A stretch of DNA of 51,325 bases from Candidatus Nanopelagicales bacterium (GCA_030157865.1 JAOATY010000038.1:1-51325), one strand, 5' to 3'. Shown: positions 37,658 to 47,056, counted from the first letter of the stretch. Numbers and translations: made by a program. The notes: generated by a model from the sequence alone, not told the origin.

Positions 37658-38833
37658 CTACTTACCTGCAGCTAGTTGGGCAACGCGACGAGCCGCATCA
37701 TCCATGGTTTCAACACGTTCAATTAATGCAATGCCTGACTCATCAAGGATGCGACGACCTTCGACTGCATTGTTGCCATCAATTCGGCACACGATTGGCT
37801 TAGTAATTGGTTCGCCACGTTCAGCAAGCATTCCAACTGCCTGGACAATTCCGTTAGCAACTGCGTCGCAAGCTGTGATTCCACCGAATACGTTTACGAA
37901 AACTGCCTTCACTTCAGGGTCACCTAAAACAATGTCCAAACCATTAGCCATTACTTGAGCGCTAGCGCCACCACCAATGTCAAGGAAGTTTGCTGGCTTA
38001 ACTCCACCAAACTCTTCACCAGCATAAGCAACAACGTCCAAGGTAGACATCACAAGACCGGCACCATTGCCGATGATGCCAACTTCACCTTGAAGCTTTA
38101 CGTAGTTCAAATCGAATTCTTTAGCACGCAATTCAATTGGATCGGTTTGCGCGTTATCAATCAGAGCAAGGTGTGATTCATGACGGTACTGCGCATTGTC
38201 ATCAAGTGAAACTTTGCCATCAAGGGCTAGTACTCGGCCGTCAGTGATCTTTGCAAGTGGATTAACTTCAACCAGAGTTGCGTCTTCTTCAACAAGTACT
38301 TTCCAAAGGCTCTGCAGCATTTCAATTACTTGTTCGCGAACTTCCGCTGGGAACTTTGCAGCGTCTGCGATCTCAGTTGCTTTTTCGAGTGTGCAACCTT
38401 CAAGTGCATCAACGCGAATCATTGCTAATGCGTCAGGGTTGTTTACTGCAACCTCTTCGATCTCAACGCCGCCTTCAACACTGGCCATCGCAAGGAATGT
38501 GCGATTGGTGCGATCAAGCAAAAATGAAACGTAATACTCTTCGGCAATGTCTGCAGCTTCAGCTACCAAAACTTTGTGGACGATGTGTCCCTTGATGTCG
38601 AGTCCAAGAATGTCTTGGGCACGATCCTTGGCGTCACTTGCGTTATCAGCAAGCTTTACACCGCCTGCTTTACCGCGGCCGCCAGTTTTGACCTGCGCCT
38701 TAACAACAACAGTCGTCCCGATGTCTGAAGCAACGGCTTGCGCTTCTTCAGGTGTGAAACAAACTTTGCCGGGTACTACGGCTACGCCATGCTTGGCGAA
38801 CAATTCTTTGGCTTGGTATTCGTATAGATCCAC
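37658..38833 (-). CDS. sucC: Succinyl-CoA synthetase beta subunit
   Basis: A 391-residue beta subunit: ATP-grasp domain ([59 protein letters not shown]) and the C-terminal ligase domain (NIFGGI-like [17 protein letters not shown]). Note the GTG start, for which I see no clear Shine-Dalgarno sequence. It lies 39 nt after the small B12-binding mutase subunit on the same strand, so mcmB-sucC-sucD may be one transcript. Confidence 0.95.
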   Translation of the reverse strand: MDLYEYQAKELFAKHGVAVVPGKVCFTPEEAQAVASDIGTTVVVKAQVKTGGRGKAGGVKLADNASDAKDRAQDILGLDIKGHIVHKVLVAEAADIAEEYYVSFLLDRTNRTFLAMASVEGGVEIEEVAVNNPDALAMIRVDALEGCTLEKATEIADAAKFPAEVREQVIEMLQSLWKVLVEEDATLVEVNPLAKITDGRVLALDGKVSLDDNAQYRHESHLALIDNAQTDPIELRAKEFDLNYVKLQGEVGIIGNGAGLVMSTLDVVAYAGEEFGGVKPANFLDIGGGASAQVMANGLDIVLGDPEVKAVFVNVFGGITACDAVANGIVQAVGMLAERGEPITKPIVCRIDGNNAVEGRRILDESGIALIERVETMDDAARRVAQLAAGK

Positions 38834-38872
38834 GGTTTGCGGGTCACTCTCTCGCTAGCTTGTGACTCAACC

Positions 38873-39277
38873 TTAGCGAACGCTTGCGACACCGACGTTG
38901 GCGCTAACCCATTCGACTACGTCACCGATTGGTGTGCCTGGGGTGAACACATGTGCAACACCAGAATCCTGTAACTGGGTTACGTCATCAGTTGGAATTA
39001 CGCCGCCGCCAAAGACCACAATGTCGGAAGCGCCCTTCGCCGCCAGTAGTTCGATAACTGCAGGGAACAAAGTTAGATGCGCGCCCGAAAGAATCGACAT
39101 TCCGATTGCATCGGCATCTTCTTGGATCGCGGTTTGAACAATTTGTTCAGGCGTTTGGTGCAGTCCGGTGTAAATGACTTCAAACCCAGCATCACGCAGG
39201 GCTCGGGCAATAACCTTGGCGCCACGATCATGTCCATCTAAGCCAGGCTTAGCGATGACGATGCGGATTGGACTCAT
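38873..39277 (-). CDS. mcmB: Methylmalonyl-CoA mutase small, B12-binding subunit
   Basis: A 134-residue free-standing cobalamin-binding domain. It has the base-off/His-on signature DGHDRG (Asp14, His16, Gly19), then GMSILSG (Gly59, Ser61, Leu63) and VFGGGVIP, in the right order and spacing. The sequence closely follows the C-terminal domain of methylmalonyl-CoA mutases, so it should pair with the catalytic subunit at 20767-22344, which lacks this domain. The two halves are some 16 kb apart. ATG 39275-39277 is preceded by AAGG. The upstream region holds a 41-bp tandem duplication. Confidence 0.9.
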   Translation of the reverse strand: MSPIRIVIAKPGLDGHDRGAKVIARALRDAGFEVIYTGLHQTPEQIVQTAIQEDADAIGMSILSGAHLTLFPAVIELLAAKGASDIVVFGGGVIPTDDVTQLQDSGVAHVFTPGTPIGDVVEWVSANVGVASVR

Positions 39278-39282
39278 GCCTT

Positions 39283-39363
39283 ATTCATACAGGCAAATTC
39301 AGGGTGCCCGCAATTTGCCACGAATTCATACAGCTCTAATCAGGGGTACCCGCAATTTGCCAC
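39283..39363. repeat. Two imperfect ~40-bp tandem units upstream of mcmB
   Basis: Unit 1 (39283-39321) and unit 2 (39324-39363) both run from ATTCATACAG to CCCGCAATTTGCCAC and differ mainly in a 7-bp middle segment. On the minus strand each carries TTGCGG followed at about 18 nt by TATGAA-like sequence for the copy next to mcmB, resembling -35/-10 elements. Unit 1 also folds as GGCAAATT/AATTTGCC with GGG/CCC inside. Confidence 0.65.
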
Positions 39364-39431
39364 TTTTTGTCCGAATTTCCCTAATTCGTTTGTGAATCCT
39401 CGGATAACCCCTGATTTAAAGGGTGGGTTAT
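39338..39431. other. Cluster of inverted repeats between mcmB and the M23 peptidase gene
   Basis: AATCAGGGGT (39338-39347) is the exact reverse complement of ACCCCTGATT (39407-39416), and ATAACCC (39404-39410) pairs with GGGTTAT (39425-39431). A further GCCCCTGA occurs at 39441. The repeated CAGGGGT core could be a protein-binding site or part of competing hairpins. No known riboswitch was recognised in the 256-nt gap. Confidence 0.4.
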
Positions 39432-39521
39432 GTCACTTTTGCCCCTGACACCACATTTTCATTTCCCAAAGGGCCCGAAGTCAGGTAGAAAAGACTTATA
39501 ACTTAAGCATTTTTCCTTCGA

Positions 39522-39527
39522 TAGGGT
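39522..39527 (+). promoter_or_regulatory. -10 element TAGGGT for a leaderless M23 peptidase transcript
   Basis: TAGGGT ends 6 nt before the ATG at 39534, with no ribosome binding site between. Confidence 0.55.
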
Positions 39528-39533
39528 CTAACC

Positions 39534-40499
39534 ATGAGCTCAGCACCACGCGGTCGTCATCGCGCTGCTCGCCATGCTGCCCCGAAGAAGAAGGTTGTTT
39601 CTGGCAAGCACGTAGGTGCGCTGGTTGGCCTAGCGGGAATGAGTTCTGTGGTTGTGACCTCAGGATCTACCGTGGCTGGCGTAGTTCAGACCGGCGATAC
39701 CAGCGTTTTGGAATACCCGGCTGCAACTATCACTGCTTCCGGACCTGAAGTTAACGACGCTTCAATTCAAACCAGCACTTCCCGAGCACAAGCTGCTAGC
39801 CGTTCTGAAGACCGACAGACTCTTGCCGAGGCTGAAGTTGTCGCTGCAGCCGCAACAGTTGATGATCCAACCAGTGACCCAAATGCGGTTATTGACACCA
39901 CTCCAACAGTTTCAACTACGGAACGTAAATCTCTTCAAGCACTTGCTGCAACCACAGACCAATTAGATTCCTTGATTGCTCAAGCACAGGATCAAAAGAA
40001 TCAGCAAGCTCAGATTTTGTTAAGTGAACAGCAGGCTGCTGCAAATGCAAAGGCCCAGGCTGAAGCAGAACAGCAAGCTGCATTGATTGAAGCCGAACGT
40101 CTTCGTCAGATCGGTGTTATCGCAGTTCCAATTCAGGCGAACTACACCTTAAGTGCTCGCTACGGTCAGCGCGGTGGAATCTGGTCTGCTGGTTGGCACA
40201 CCGGTTTAGATTTCCGCGTTAAGAGTGGAACTTCAGTTGTAGCCGCAGCTAACGGAACCGTAATTGCCTCTGGTTGGGGCGGCGCTTATGGCTACCGCAT
40301 CGAAGTTGATCACGGTAATGGTTACATCACCGCTTACAACCACTTATCAAAGATTGAAGTTACCGAAGGCAAAGTTGCTGCCGGTCAAGAAATTGGAAAA
40401 TCCGGATCAACTGGAAATACCACAGGCCCACACTTGCACTTTGAAGTTACTAAAGATGGCGAATTCATGAATCCATCTTCTTGGCTTTGGGGTAAGTAA
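39534..40499 (+). CDS. M23-family peptidoglycan endopeptidase, secreted or membrane-anchored
   Basis: A 321-residue protein. A basic N-terminus (residues 1-27) leads into one hydrophobic segment (about 28-52), a signal anchor. Residues 120-200 are Ala/Gln/Glu-rich and predicted coiled coil. The C-terminal LytM/M23 domain has the zinc ligands His222 and Asp226 (HTGLDF) and His302 (HLHFE, with His300), plus His270 in AYNHLS, so it looks catalytically intact. It should cut peptide bridges in the cell wall outside the membrane. An M23 gene also lies between uvrD1 and sucC in Mycobacterium (Rv0950c). Confidence 0.9.
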   Translation: MSSAPRGRHRAARHAAPKKKVVSGKHVGALVGLAGMSSVVVTSGSTVAGVVQTGDTSVLEYPAATITASGPEVNDASIQTSTSRAQAASRSEDRQTLAEAEVVAAAATVDDPTSDPNAVIDTTPTVSTTERKSLQALAATTDQLDSLIAQAQDQKNQQAQILLSEQQAAANAKAQAEAEQQAALIEAERLRQIGVIAVPIQANYTLSARYGQRGGIWSAGWHTGLDFRVKSGTSVVAAANGTVIASGWGGAYGYRIEVDHGNGYITAYNHLSKIEVTEGKVAAGQEIGKSGSTGNTTGPHLHFEVTKDGEFMNPSSWLWGK

Positions 40500-40501
40500 A
40501 C

Positions 40502-42712
40502 CTAAAGTTTTTCAACTGGCGCGTAACGCAACAGTAAGCGCTTCTCTCCCGCACTCTTGAAATCAATCGTTGCTTCAGCTTTTTCATTCTGACCAACAAC
40601 TGCTGTAACGGTTCCCATTCCAAACTTGTCATGCAAAACGCGGTCGCCAACTTCCAAAACCATTACCGGAGCTTCTCGCTTTTGCGGCTTTGAGTACCCA
40701 GATCCCGATAGTCCGAGCGGTCCTGGTTCTTCGCCTTGTCGATCAACAAGCTCAGCAGGAATTTCAGATAGGAATCTAGATTCTGGGTTGTAATTTGGCT
40801 GACCCCAAGTTGAGCGAGCTACAGCGCGGGAAAGGAACAGTCGCTTCATGGCACGTGTCATACCTACATATGCCAAGCGCCGTTCTTCTTCGAGTTCTGT
40901 GGCCGAACCTAAGGCCCGTTGGTGAGGGAAAACTCCGTCTTCCATTCCAGTCAAGAACACAACTGGGAATTCAAGACCCTTTGCAGTGTGCAAAGTCATC
41001 AAGGTAACAACTCCGCTATGCTCTTCACCAGTAGGAATCTGATCGGAGTCGGCTACTAACGAGACCCGCTCCAGGAAATTTGAAAGCGTGGCAACTTCAT
41101 CTGATTCACTGTCCTCGGCAAACTGCTCTTCATATTCGCGAGTTACGTTTTCTAGTTCGGCGATATTCTCAACGCGAACTTCATCTTGCGGATCTTTACT
41201 GGCAGTTAATTCTTTAAGGTAGCCCGACGCTTCCATGGCCGCAGCCAAAATCGCACTCGGTCCAGCACCTGATTCATCTAGAGTTCGCAAGTTTCCAAGG
41301 AGACGATTGAATTCGTTGAGTGCAGTTGCTGACCGGGTTGGCAAAGTGTGAATTTCTGACAACCTATTTAATGCAGCACTGAAGGTAATTTTCTCGCGAC
41401 GAGCAAAACCTTCAACTGCCTCTTCGGCTTTGTCGCCGATTCCACGACGCGGAGTATTAAGAATTCTGCGAACTGAAACATCATCTTCGGGATTAGAAAC
41501 TGCACGCAAGTAAGCCAGTGCATCCTTAATTTCTTTGCGCTCGTAGAACCTGGTTCCACCAACCACCTTGTAAGGCACACCACGACGTATGAAAACTTCT
41601 TCAACGCTTCGCGATTGATTGTTGGTGCGATAGAAAACCGCTACATCTTTGTATTCGAATCCGTGATTGTCGATCAAGTCTGCAACGTTATTGACAATGA
41701 AATCGGCTTCATGATGTTCGTCATTAGCGGTGTAGATAACAATCTTTTCGCCGCTACCTTCAGCGGTCCAAAGACGCTTAGCCGGTCGGCCGGAATTTTT
41801 TTCAATAACTGAGTTAGCACTAGTCAGAATATTTTGAGTCGATCGATAGTTCTGTTCCAGAACAACTGTCTCGGCATTTGAATAATCGCGCTCGAATTCA
41901 ACAATGTTTCGAATGTTCGCGCCGCGGAACGCGTAAATACTTTGATCTGCGTCACCCACTACACAAAGTTCAGCTGGAGCGATGCCGTCCTTGCCATTAC
42001 CAACGAGTTCCCGAATCAAAACATATTGCGCATGGTTCGTATCTTGGTATTCATCAACCAAAACATGTCGGAATCGACGATGGTAGTGCTCAGCAACATC
42101 TGGAAATGCTTGAAGCAGTGCGACGGTGTGACCAATCAAATCATCGAAGTCAACAGCGCTAGCTAGCATCAATCGACGTTGATACTCGCCATATGCCTGA
42201 GCAACCGTTTGTTCTTGCGCAGTAACTGCCTTGCTAATGGCATCTTCATAATCAATGAGTTCGTTCTTTAAGTTACTGATTTGACCGAGCAAGTATTTCG
42301 GGCTGTATGACTTCGGATCGATACCTAAGTCTTTTGATACTAGGGACAGCATTCGAACTGAATCTTGCGTGTCATAAATCGTAAATGATGGCTTTAAGTT
42401 GAGGCGCTTGGCTTCATTACGCAGAATGCGGACGCAAGCCGAGTGAAAAGTTGAAACCCACATACTTCTGGCCTTGGGGCCAACCATGTGAGCCACACGT
42501 TCTTTCATTTCATTTGCGGCCTTATTGGTAAAAGTGATTGCCAAGATTTCCGTGGGAGCTGCATTTCGCTCTGCCATCAGATACGCGATTCGCCGAGTTA
42601 GCACTCGAGTTTTGCCGGAGCCTGCGCCTGCGACCACTAGTAATGGAGATCCTGAATGAACCACTGCTTGGCGTTGTGGTTCATTTAAATCATCCAAAAG
42701 TTGTGAAGGCAC
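40502..42712 (-). CDS. pcrA: ATP-dependent DNA helicase UvrD/PcrA
   Basis: A 736-residue superfamily 1A helicase. Motifs in order: Q-motif LNEPQRQAVVHS, Walker A VAGAGSGKTRVL, DEYQDTNHAQY (motif II), GDADQSIYAFRGA (III), EQNYRSTQNIL (IV), LMTLHTAKGLEFPVVFLTG (V) and RLAYVGMTRA (VI). A C-terminal Tudor-like segment (GDRVLHDKFGMGTVTAV) is the RNA-polymerase-binding tail of PcrA/UvrD1. It unwinds DNA in nucleotide excision repair. The GTG start is 6 nt downstream of TAGACT, so it is probably leaderless. Confidence 0.95.
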   Translation of the reverse strand: MPSQLLDDLNEPQRQAVVHSGSPLLVVAGAGSGKTRVLTRRIAYLMAERNAAPTEILAITFTNKAANEMKERVAHMVGPKARSMWVSTFHSACVRILRNEAKRLNLKPSFTIYDTQDSVRMLSLVSKDLGIDPKSYSPKYLLGQISNLKNELIDYEDAISKAVTAQEQTVAQAYGEYQRRLMLASAVDFDDLIGHTVALLQAFPDVAEHYHRRFRHVLVDEYQDTNHAQYVLIRELVGNGKDGIAPAELCVVGDADQSIYAFRGANIRNIVEFERDYSNAETVVLEQNYRSTQNILTSANSVIEKNSGRPAKRLWTAEGSGEKIVIYTANDEHHEADFIVNNVADLIDNHGFEYKDVAVFYRTNNQSRSVEEVFIRRGVPYKVVGGTRFYERKEIKDALAYLRAVSNPEDDVSVRRILNTPRRGIGDKAEEAVEGFARREKITFSAALNRLSEIHTLPTRSATALNEFNRLLGNLRTLDESGAGPSAILAAAMEASGYLKELTASKDPQDEVRVENIAELENVTREYEEQFAEDSESDEVATLSNFLERVSLVADSDQIPTGEEHSGVVTLMTLHTAKGLEFPVVFLTGMEDGVFPHQRALGSATELEEERRLAYVGMTRAMKRLFLSRAVARSTWGQPNYNPESRFLSEIPAELVDRQGEEPGPLGLSGSGYSKPQKREAPVMVLEVGDRVLHDKFGMGTVTAVVGQNEKAEATIDFKSAGEKRLLLRYAPVEKL

Positions 42713-42718
42713 ACCGAC

Positions 42719-42724
42719 AGTCTA
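42719..42724 (-). promoter_or_regulatory. -10 element TAGACT for pcrA
   Basis: On the minus strand the hexamer ends 6 nt before GTG 42710-42712, without a ribosome binding site. Confidence 0.55.
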
Positions 42725-42764
42725 CGTATGCACCCTGACATGGAATGTCGTGGCATAAAAGAAA

Positions 42765-42770
42765 TAGAGT
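42765..42770 (+). promoter_or_regulatory. -10 element TAGAGT for the PIG-L deacetylase gene
   Basis: TAGAGT ends 7 nt before GTG 42778 and decides that start over an in-frame ATG at 42745. It faces the pcrA promoter 41 nt away. Confidence 0.5.
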
Positions 42771-42777
42771 GGTCGTC

Positions 42778-43524
42778 GTGAGTAATGAATCTGTGGAACG
42801 AATTGAAATCCCTGAAGGCGTCACCCGAGCCCTCGTAGTAACTGCGCATCCTGATGACGTCGACTTTGGTGCCGGTGGAACTGTGATGGCTCTAATCAAA
42901 GCTGGAATTCAGGTCACATTCTGCATTTGCACCGATGGCGATGCCGGTGGGTTTGATGATGCAACAGATCGTTCGGAAATTCCTGCAATCCGCCGTGCTG
43001 AGCAGGTAGCTGCAGCAGCTGTTTATGGTGTCACTGATGTTCGTTTTCTTGGTTACAAGGATGGGTATCTAGAACCAAGTCACGATGTGCAGCGCGATAT
43101 TGTTCGGGTAATGCGTCAGGTTAAACCACAGCTAGTTTTGACCCAGTCCCCCGAGCGAAACTGGGAACGCCTGCCAGCAAGTCACCCAGACCATATGGCC
43201 GCTGGTGAAGCCACATCACGTGCGCTTTATCCGGCAGTGCGGAATCCCTATGCCTACCCAGAATTGCGAACTAACGAAGGCTTGGAAGCCTGGACTGTCA
43301 ATTGGCTCTGGCTACAAGGTCACACCGAACCAAATCACTGGGTTGATACAACCGAATTCTTTGCACGCAAAGTAACTGCGCTTGAAGCACACGCCAGCCA
43401 AACTTCTCACATGGAAGATCTAGAAGGAATGCTTCGCACTTGGGGTGAAATGCAAGCTCAGGCTGCTGGATTTGAAACAGGAAAGCTTGCTGAAGCTTTC
43501 CGCCAGATCAAACTTCCTGACTAA
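42778..43524 (+). CDS. PIG-L/LmbE-family deacetylase
   Basis: A 248-residue zinc-dependent N-acetylglucosamine deacetylase-like protein. The metal motif AHPDDVDFGAGG and the second histidine cluster SHPDHMAAG are both present. Relatives remove acetyl groups from mycothiol precursors (MshB), mycothiol S-conjugates (Mca) or other GlcNAc compounds; the genome context here does not separate these. Start GTG 42778 rests on the leaderless promoter. The gene converges with the small membrane protein gene with a 3-nt gap. Confidence 0.85.
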   Translation: MSNESVERIEIPEGVTRALVVTAHPDDVDFGAGGTVMALIKAGIQVTFCICTDGDAGGFDDATDRSEIPAIRRAEQVAAAAVYGVTDVRFLGYKDGYLEPSHDVQRDIVRVMRQVKPQLVLTQSPERNWERLPASHPDHMAAGEATSRALYPAVRNPYAYPELRTNEGLEAWTVNWLWLQGHTEPNHWVDTTEFFARKVTALEAHASQTSHMEDLEGMLRTWGEMQAQAAGFETGKLAEAFRQIKLPD

Positions 43525-43527
43525 GAA

Positions 43528-43878
43528 TTAAAGTGCGTAAGCAATAACGATATTTGTAAGCGTTAATGCACCGATGAGTGCCCAGTAAAGCTTTTGCTCT
43601 GCCTTGCGCTTACCAATTGAATACATTGCAATGACAGCGATCGCAACGATTAGCTTGATTGCGATCTTGGTGTGATCCACAACGTAATCACTATCTAGTG
43701 ATCCCGATTCATGAAGTCCTACAAGTAAAACGCCAGTTAATAGCTGCGTGCTTGCGCCATGAAGCATTGCAACATTTACACCAAAGGTTTTCTTAGCAAG
43801 TTCTTTGAAGAAGCCGTAACCGATTGCAACAATTCCAACAAAGTGAAGTACTAAAAGAGCGGTGTAAACGAACTCCAT
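43528..43878 (-). CDS. Small integral membrane protein of unknown function
   Basis: A 116-residue protein with four hydrophobic helices (about 4-24, 38-55, 68-88 and 95-114) and short loops with HGAST, HESGS and DHTK. I do not recognise a characterised family. It starts 3 nt after the guaA stop, so it is co-transcribed with guaA; comparable small membrane proteins next to guaA are found in Actinobacteria, but I cannot attach a function. Confidence 0.7.
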   Translation of the reverse strand: MEFVYTALLVLHFVGIVAIGYGFFKELAKKTFGVNVAMLHGASTQLLTGVLLVGLHESGSLDSDYVVDHTKIAIKLIVAIAVIAMYSIGKRKAEQKLYWALIGALTLTNIVIAYAL

Positions 43879-43881
43879 AAT

Positions 43882-45447
43882 CTATTCCCATTCAATAGTG
43901 CCCGGAGGCTTTGACGTTACATCCAACACTACGCGGTTAACTTCGCGAACTTCGTTAGTTATGCGATTAGAAATTTTTGCAAGTACGTCGTAAGGCAATC
44001 GCGTCCAGTCAGCCGTCATCGCGTCTTCACTTGAAACGGGGCGCAACACTATTGGATGGCCATAAGTTCTGCCATCGCCTTGCACGCCAACGCTACGAAC
44101 ATCGGCCAGTAAGACCACAGGGAACTGCCAAATCGAAGAATCCAAACCAGCCAGCGTGGTTTCTTCACGGACAATCGCATCAGCCGCGCGAAGGATATCT
44201 AAGCGCTCTTTACTGACTGCACCAACGATGCGAATGCCAAGTCCTGGGCCTGGGAATGGATGGCGCATAACCATCGCATCCGGAAGTCCGAGTTCTCGAC
44301 CAACTGCACGAACTTCATCTTTGAATAGTTCCCGCAGTGGCTCACAAAGTTGGAATTCAATATCGTCAGGAAGACCACCAACGTTGTGATGACTCTTGAT
44401 GGTGGCAGCGCCCGTTCCCCCACCGCTTTCAACTACGTCTGGATACAAGGTTCCCTGAACTAGGAAATCGATAGAAGCTCCAGATTCCCCAGCTTCAGTA
44501 ATCAATTGCTTTTGCGCATCTTCAAAGACTCGAATAAAGATACGACCAATAATTTTTCGTTTAGTTTCCGGATCTGTAACATCAGCAAGTTCGCTTAAGA
44601 AGCGGTCAGCTGCATCAACGACGACAAGTCTGATACCAGTTGCAGCAACATAATCACGTTCGACTTGCTCGCGTTCGCCGGCACGAAGTAACCCGTGGTC
44701 AACGAAAACACAAGTTAGATTGTCGCCAACTGCTTTGTGCACCAATGCGGCAGCAACCGCTGAATCAACTCCACCAGACAATCCACAAATAACTTTGGAA
44801 TCGCCAACTTGAGCTTTGATGCGGGCAACCTGTTCATCGACGATGCTTGCTGGTGTCCACGTTGGTTCAATTTTGGCAATGTCATACAAGAAATGTTCTA
44901 AAACTTTTTGCCCATGTTCTGAGTGCATAACCTCAGGATGGAATTGAACTCCAGCCAAGCTGCGAGATAAGTCTTCAAACGCAGCAACAGCCGCTCCTGC
45001 ACTTGATGCGGTTACGGTAAATCCCGCTGGCGCTTCTTGAACGGAATCACCATGACTCATCCAAACATTTTGAACTTGTGGCAAGCCATCAAATAAGCAG
45101 CTACCGGAAACTGTTTTCAGTTCGGTCGATCCAAATTCAGACAAACCAGTTTGAGCAACCGTGCCGCCAAGGGTCGCTGCCATTGCCTGAAAGCCGTAAC
45201 AAATTCCAAACACCGGAAGGTTTGCATCGAATAGTGCAGCATCAACTTGCGGCGCACCTTCGGCATAAACACTTGAAGGTCCACCCGAGAGCACAATTGC
45301 TAATGGATTTTTAGCCAACATTTCTTTGGCTGACATTGTGCTGGGAACGACTTCCGAATAAATCCGGGCTTCCCGAACTCTGCGAGCAATTAGTTGGGCA
45401 TACTGCGCGCCAAAATCAACTACGAGTACCGGTCGGGCGTCAGTCAC
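43882..45447 (-). CDS. guaA: GMP synthase (glutamine-hydrolysing)
   Basis: A 521-residue enzyme converting XMP to GMP. The N-terminal class I glutamine amidotransferase has [10 protein letters not shown], the nucleophile in FGICYGFQ and the [10 protein letters not shown] triad histidine and glutamate. The ATP-pyrophosphatase domain has [17 protein letters not shown], and the C-terminal dimerisation part ends in KPPGTIEWE, a diagnostic GuaA tail. GTG 45445-45447 is 6 nt from TAGGCT, a leaderless arrangement. Confidence 0.96.
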   Translation of the reverse strand: MTDARPVLVVDFGAQYAQLIARRVREARIYSEVVPSTMSAKEMLAKNPLAIVLSGGPSSVYAEGAPQVDAALFDANLPVFGICYGFQAMAATLGGTVAQTGLSEFGSTELKTVSGSCLFDGLPQVQNVWMSHGDSVQEAPAGFTVTASSAGAAVAAFEDLSRSLAGVQFHPEVMHSEHGQKVLEHFLYDIAKIEPTWTPASIVDEQVARIKAQVGDSKVICGLSGGVDSAVAAALVHKAVGDNLTCVFVDHGLLRAGEREQVERDYVAATGIRLVVVDAADRFLSELADVTDPETKRKIIGRIFIRVFEDAQKQLITEAGESGASIDFLVQGTLYPDVVESGGGTGAATIKSHHNVGGLPDDIEFQLCEPLRELFKDEVRAVGRELGLPDAMVMRHPFPGPGLGIRIVGAVSKERLDILRAADAIVREETTLAGLDSSIWQFPVVLLADVRSVGVQGDGRTYGHPIVLRPVSSEDAMTADWTRLPYDVLAKISNRITNEVREVNRVVLDVTSKPPGTIEWE

Positions 45448-45453
45448 ATCCTT

Positions 45454-45459
45454 AGCCTA
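45454..45459 (-). promoter_or_regulatory. -10 element TAGGCT for guaA
   Basis: TAGGCT on the minus strand ends 6 nt before the GTG. The same hexamer and spacing occur before the aldehyde dehydrogenase gene. Confidence 0.55.
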
Positions 45460-45508
45460 TTGGTAGTCAGGCGTTGCCTTACTTGGCACTGTAATTTCTT
45501 AGGGATGC

Positions 45509-47044
45509 TTAGCGAATTCTTAACCGTTTCAGAACTAGCAAGGATTTCCCAAGAAGTTTTGTCCACTGTTCTTCAGTTAGTCCAAACTTAGGACCGATTG
45601 AAATCCAGCGCTGTCGGGCAATCGTCTGCGGTTGGGTAAATCGAAGCAAACCCTCGATGCCATGTCGACGACCAAGTCCTGATTGACCCATTCCACCCAT
45701 AGGAGCAGCAACAGAACCATATGCCGCAGCGAAACCTTCATTAATGTTTACCGAGCCTGACCTGAGCTGTTCGGCAATTCTTCGACCACTGCGAGGATTC
45801 GAAGTAATAACCGAAGCGGATAGTCCATAAATTGAGTCGTTGGCCAAGGAAATGGCTTCATCGACGTTCGAGAAAGGTTGAACATAAACGCAAGGTCCAA
45901 AAACTTCTTCTGTTGAAATCTTCATATCTCTTGTAACGCCAGTAAGAACCGTTGGCTCAAAGACATTCGGCCCAATGTCAGTGCGACGCGTTCCGCCAGT
46001 TTCAACTTTTGCACCTTGCGCTACCGCTGTTGTAATGGCTTCGGTGACTCGATTAGCCAAGGCATCTGTGGCAAGTGAGCCAACATCGTAACCCCAGCCA
46101 AGTTGAGCACCTAATTTTAATTCCTTAACTTTTGCTACAAAGGCGGCCAAGAACTTTTCATATATTGAATCGTGGATGTACATGCGTTCAATCGAGACAC
46201 AAAGCTGTCCAGCAGATGTGAAGCAACCTCGAATGGCTACTTCGAGGAAAGTATCCAGGTTGGCGTCCGCGCAAACAATCATCGGATTCTTTCCACCGAG
46301 TTCCAAAGATGCTCCGATAAGTCTGGCTCCGGCTTGGGCAGCCACAATCTTTCCGGTGTTAGTGGATCCCGTGAAGCACACGTAATCCACTTCATCGATT
46401 AGTGCGGTTCCGGTTGTGTGACCATCACCGGTAACAATCGTTACCACTCCCTCAGGCAGCCCGGCCTGACGAAGTAAATTCAAGCCACGAATTGCAGACC
46501 AAGGTGTTTGATTATCTGGACGAACAACGACAGTGTTGCCAGCCAAGATTGCTGGGAGCGCATCGCAAATAGAAAGCACTAATGGGTAGTTCCAAGGCGA
46601 AATGATTCCAATTACACCTTTAGGCTGCGAATGCATATAAGTCTTCGTGAAGATTGGAAGCGTTCCTGCTCTACGTTTTGGAGCTAGTGCCCGCTTTCCA
46701 ATTTTTGCGTAATGTGCAGTAATCATCGCTAAGCCAAAAACTTCATCAGCTGCGTGGAATCTAGATTTTCCAGTCTCAGCTTGAATTGCAGTTAGTAGCT
46801 CATCTTGATTTTCAATCAAAAGATTATGAAAGCGATCCAAAATCTTTACGCGATGTGAAATTTCGGTATTTGCCCAAGCACGTTGTGCGGTGCGTGCATC
46901 AGTTACTGCTTTAACTACGTCGGCTTTAGAAGATTTCGGAACTGAATCGATGGTTACACCTGGAAATGGACTAACTGGAGTGATCGATGAACCACTAGTA
47001 GCTACCAGGTTATGAAGTAACTGATCTTTTGAAGAACTGTGCAC
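45509..47044 (-). CDS. gabD2: Aldehyde dehydrogenase, succinate-semialdehyde dehydrogenase-like
   Basis: A 511-residue NAD(P)-dependent aldehyde dehydrogenase. Active-site features are GIISPWNYPLVLSICDALPAIL, the FTGSTNTGKIVAAQAG cofactor loop, the catalytic glutamate in LELGGKNPMIV and the nucleophilic cysteine in FTSAGQLCVSIERMY. The whole resembles actinobacterial GabD2 succinate-semialdehyde dehydrogenases, which would make succinate for the TCA cycle; other aldehydes are possible. The GTG start is 6 nt after TAGGCT (leaderless). Confidence 0.85.
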   Translation of the reverse strand: MHSSSKDQLLHNLVATSGSSITPVSPFPGVTIDSVPKSSKADVVKAVTDARTAQRAWANTEISHRVKILDRFHNLLIENQDELLTAIQAETGKSRFHAADEVFGLAMITAHYAKIGKRALAPKRRAGTLPIFTKTYMHSQPKGVIGIISPWNYPLVLSICDALPAILAGNTVVVRPDNQTPWSAIRGLNLLRQAGLPEGVVTIVTGDGHTTGTALIDEVDYVCFTGSTNTGKIVAAQAGARLIGASLELGGKNPMIVCADANLDTFLEVAIRGCFTSAGQLCVSIERMYIHDSIYEKFLAAFVAKVKELKLGAQLGWGYDVGSLATDALANRVTEAITTAVAQGAKVETGGTRRTDIGPNVFEPTVLTGVTRDMKISTEEVFGPCVYVQPFSNVDEAISLANDSIYGLSASVITSNPRSGRRIAEQLRSGSVNINEGFAAAYGSVAAPMGGMGQSGLGRRHGIEGLLRFTQPQTIARQRWISIGPKFGLTEEQWTKLLGKSLLVLKRLRIR

Positions 47045-47050
47045 TATCTA

Positions 47051-47056
47051 AGCCTA
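47051..47056 (-). promoter_or_regulatory. -10 element TAGGCT for the aldehyde dehydrogenase gene
   Basis: TAGGCT on the minus strand ends 6 nt before GTG 47042-47044, without a ribosome binding site. Confidence 0.55.

Noticed and set aside
39364-39533. Possible c-di-AMP (ydaO) riboswitch upstream of the M23 peptidase
   Set aside because: This class of gene is often preceded by ydaO in Actinobacteria, but I could not find the conserved GGGG-AATC and CCCGxCAGCTAACC blocks in the right order, and a leaderless -10 lies just before the ATG.
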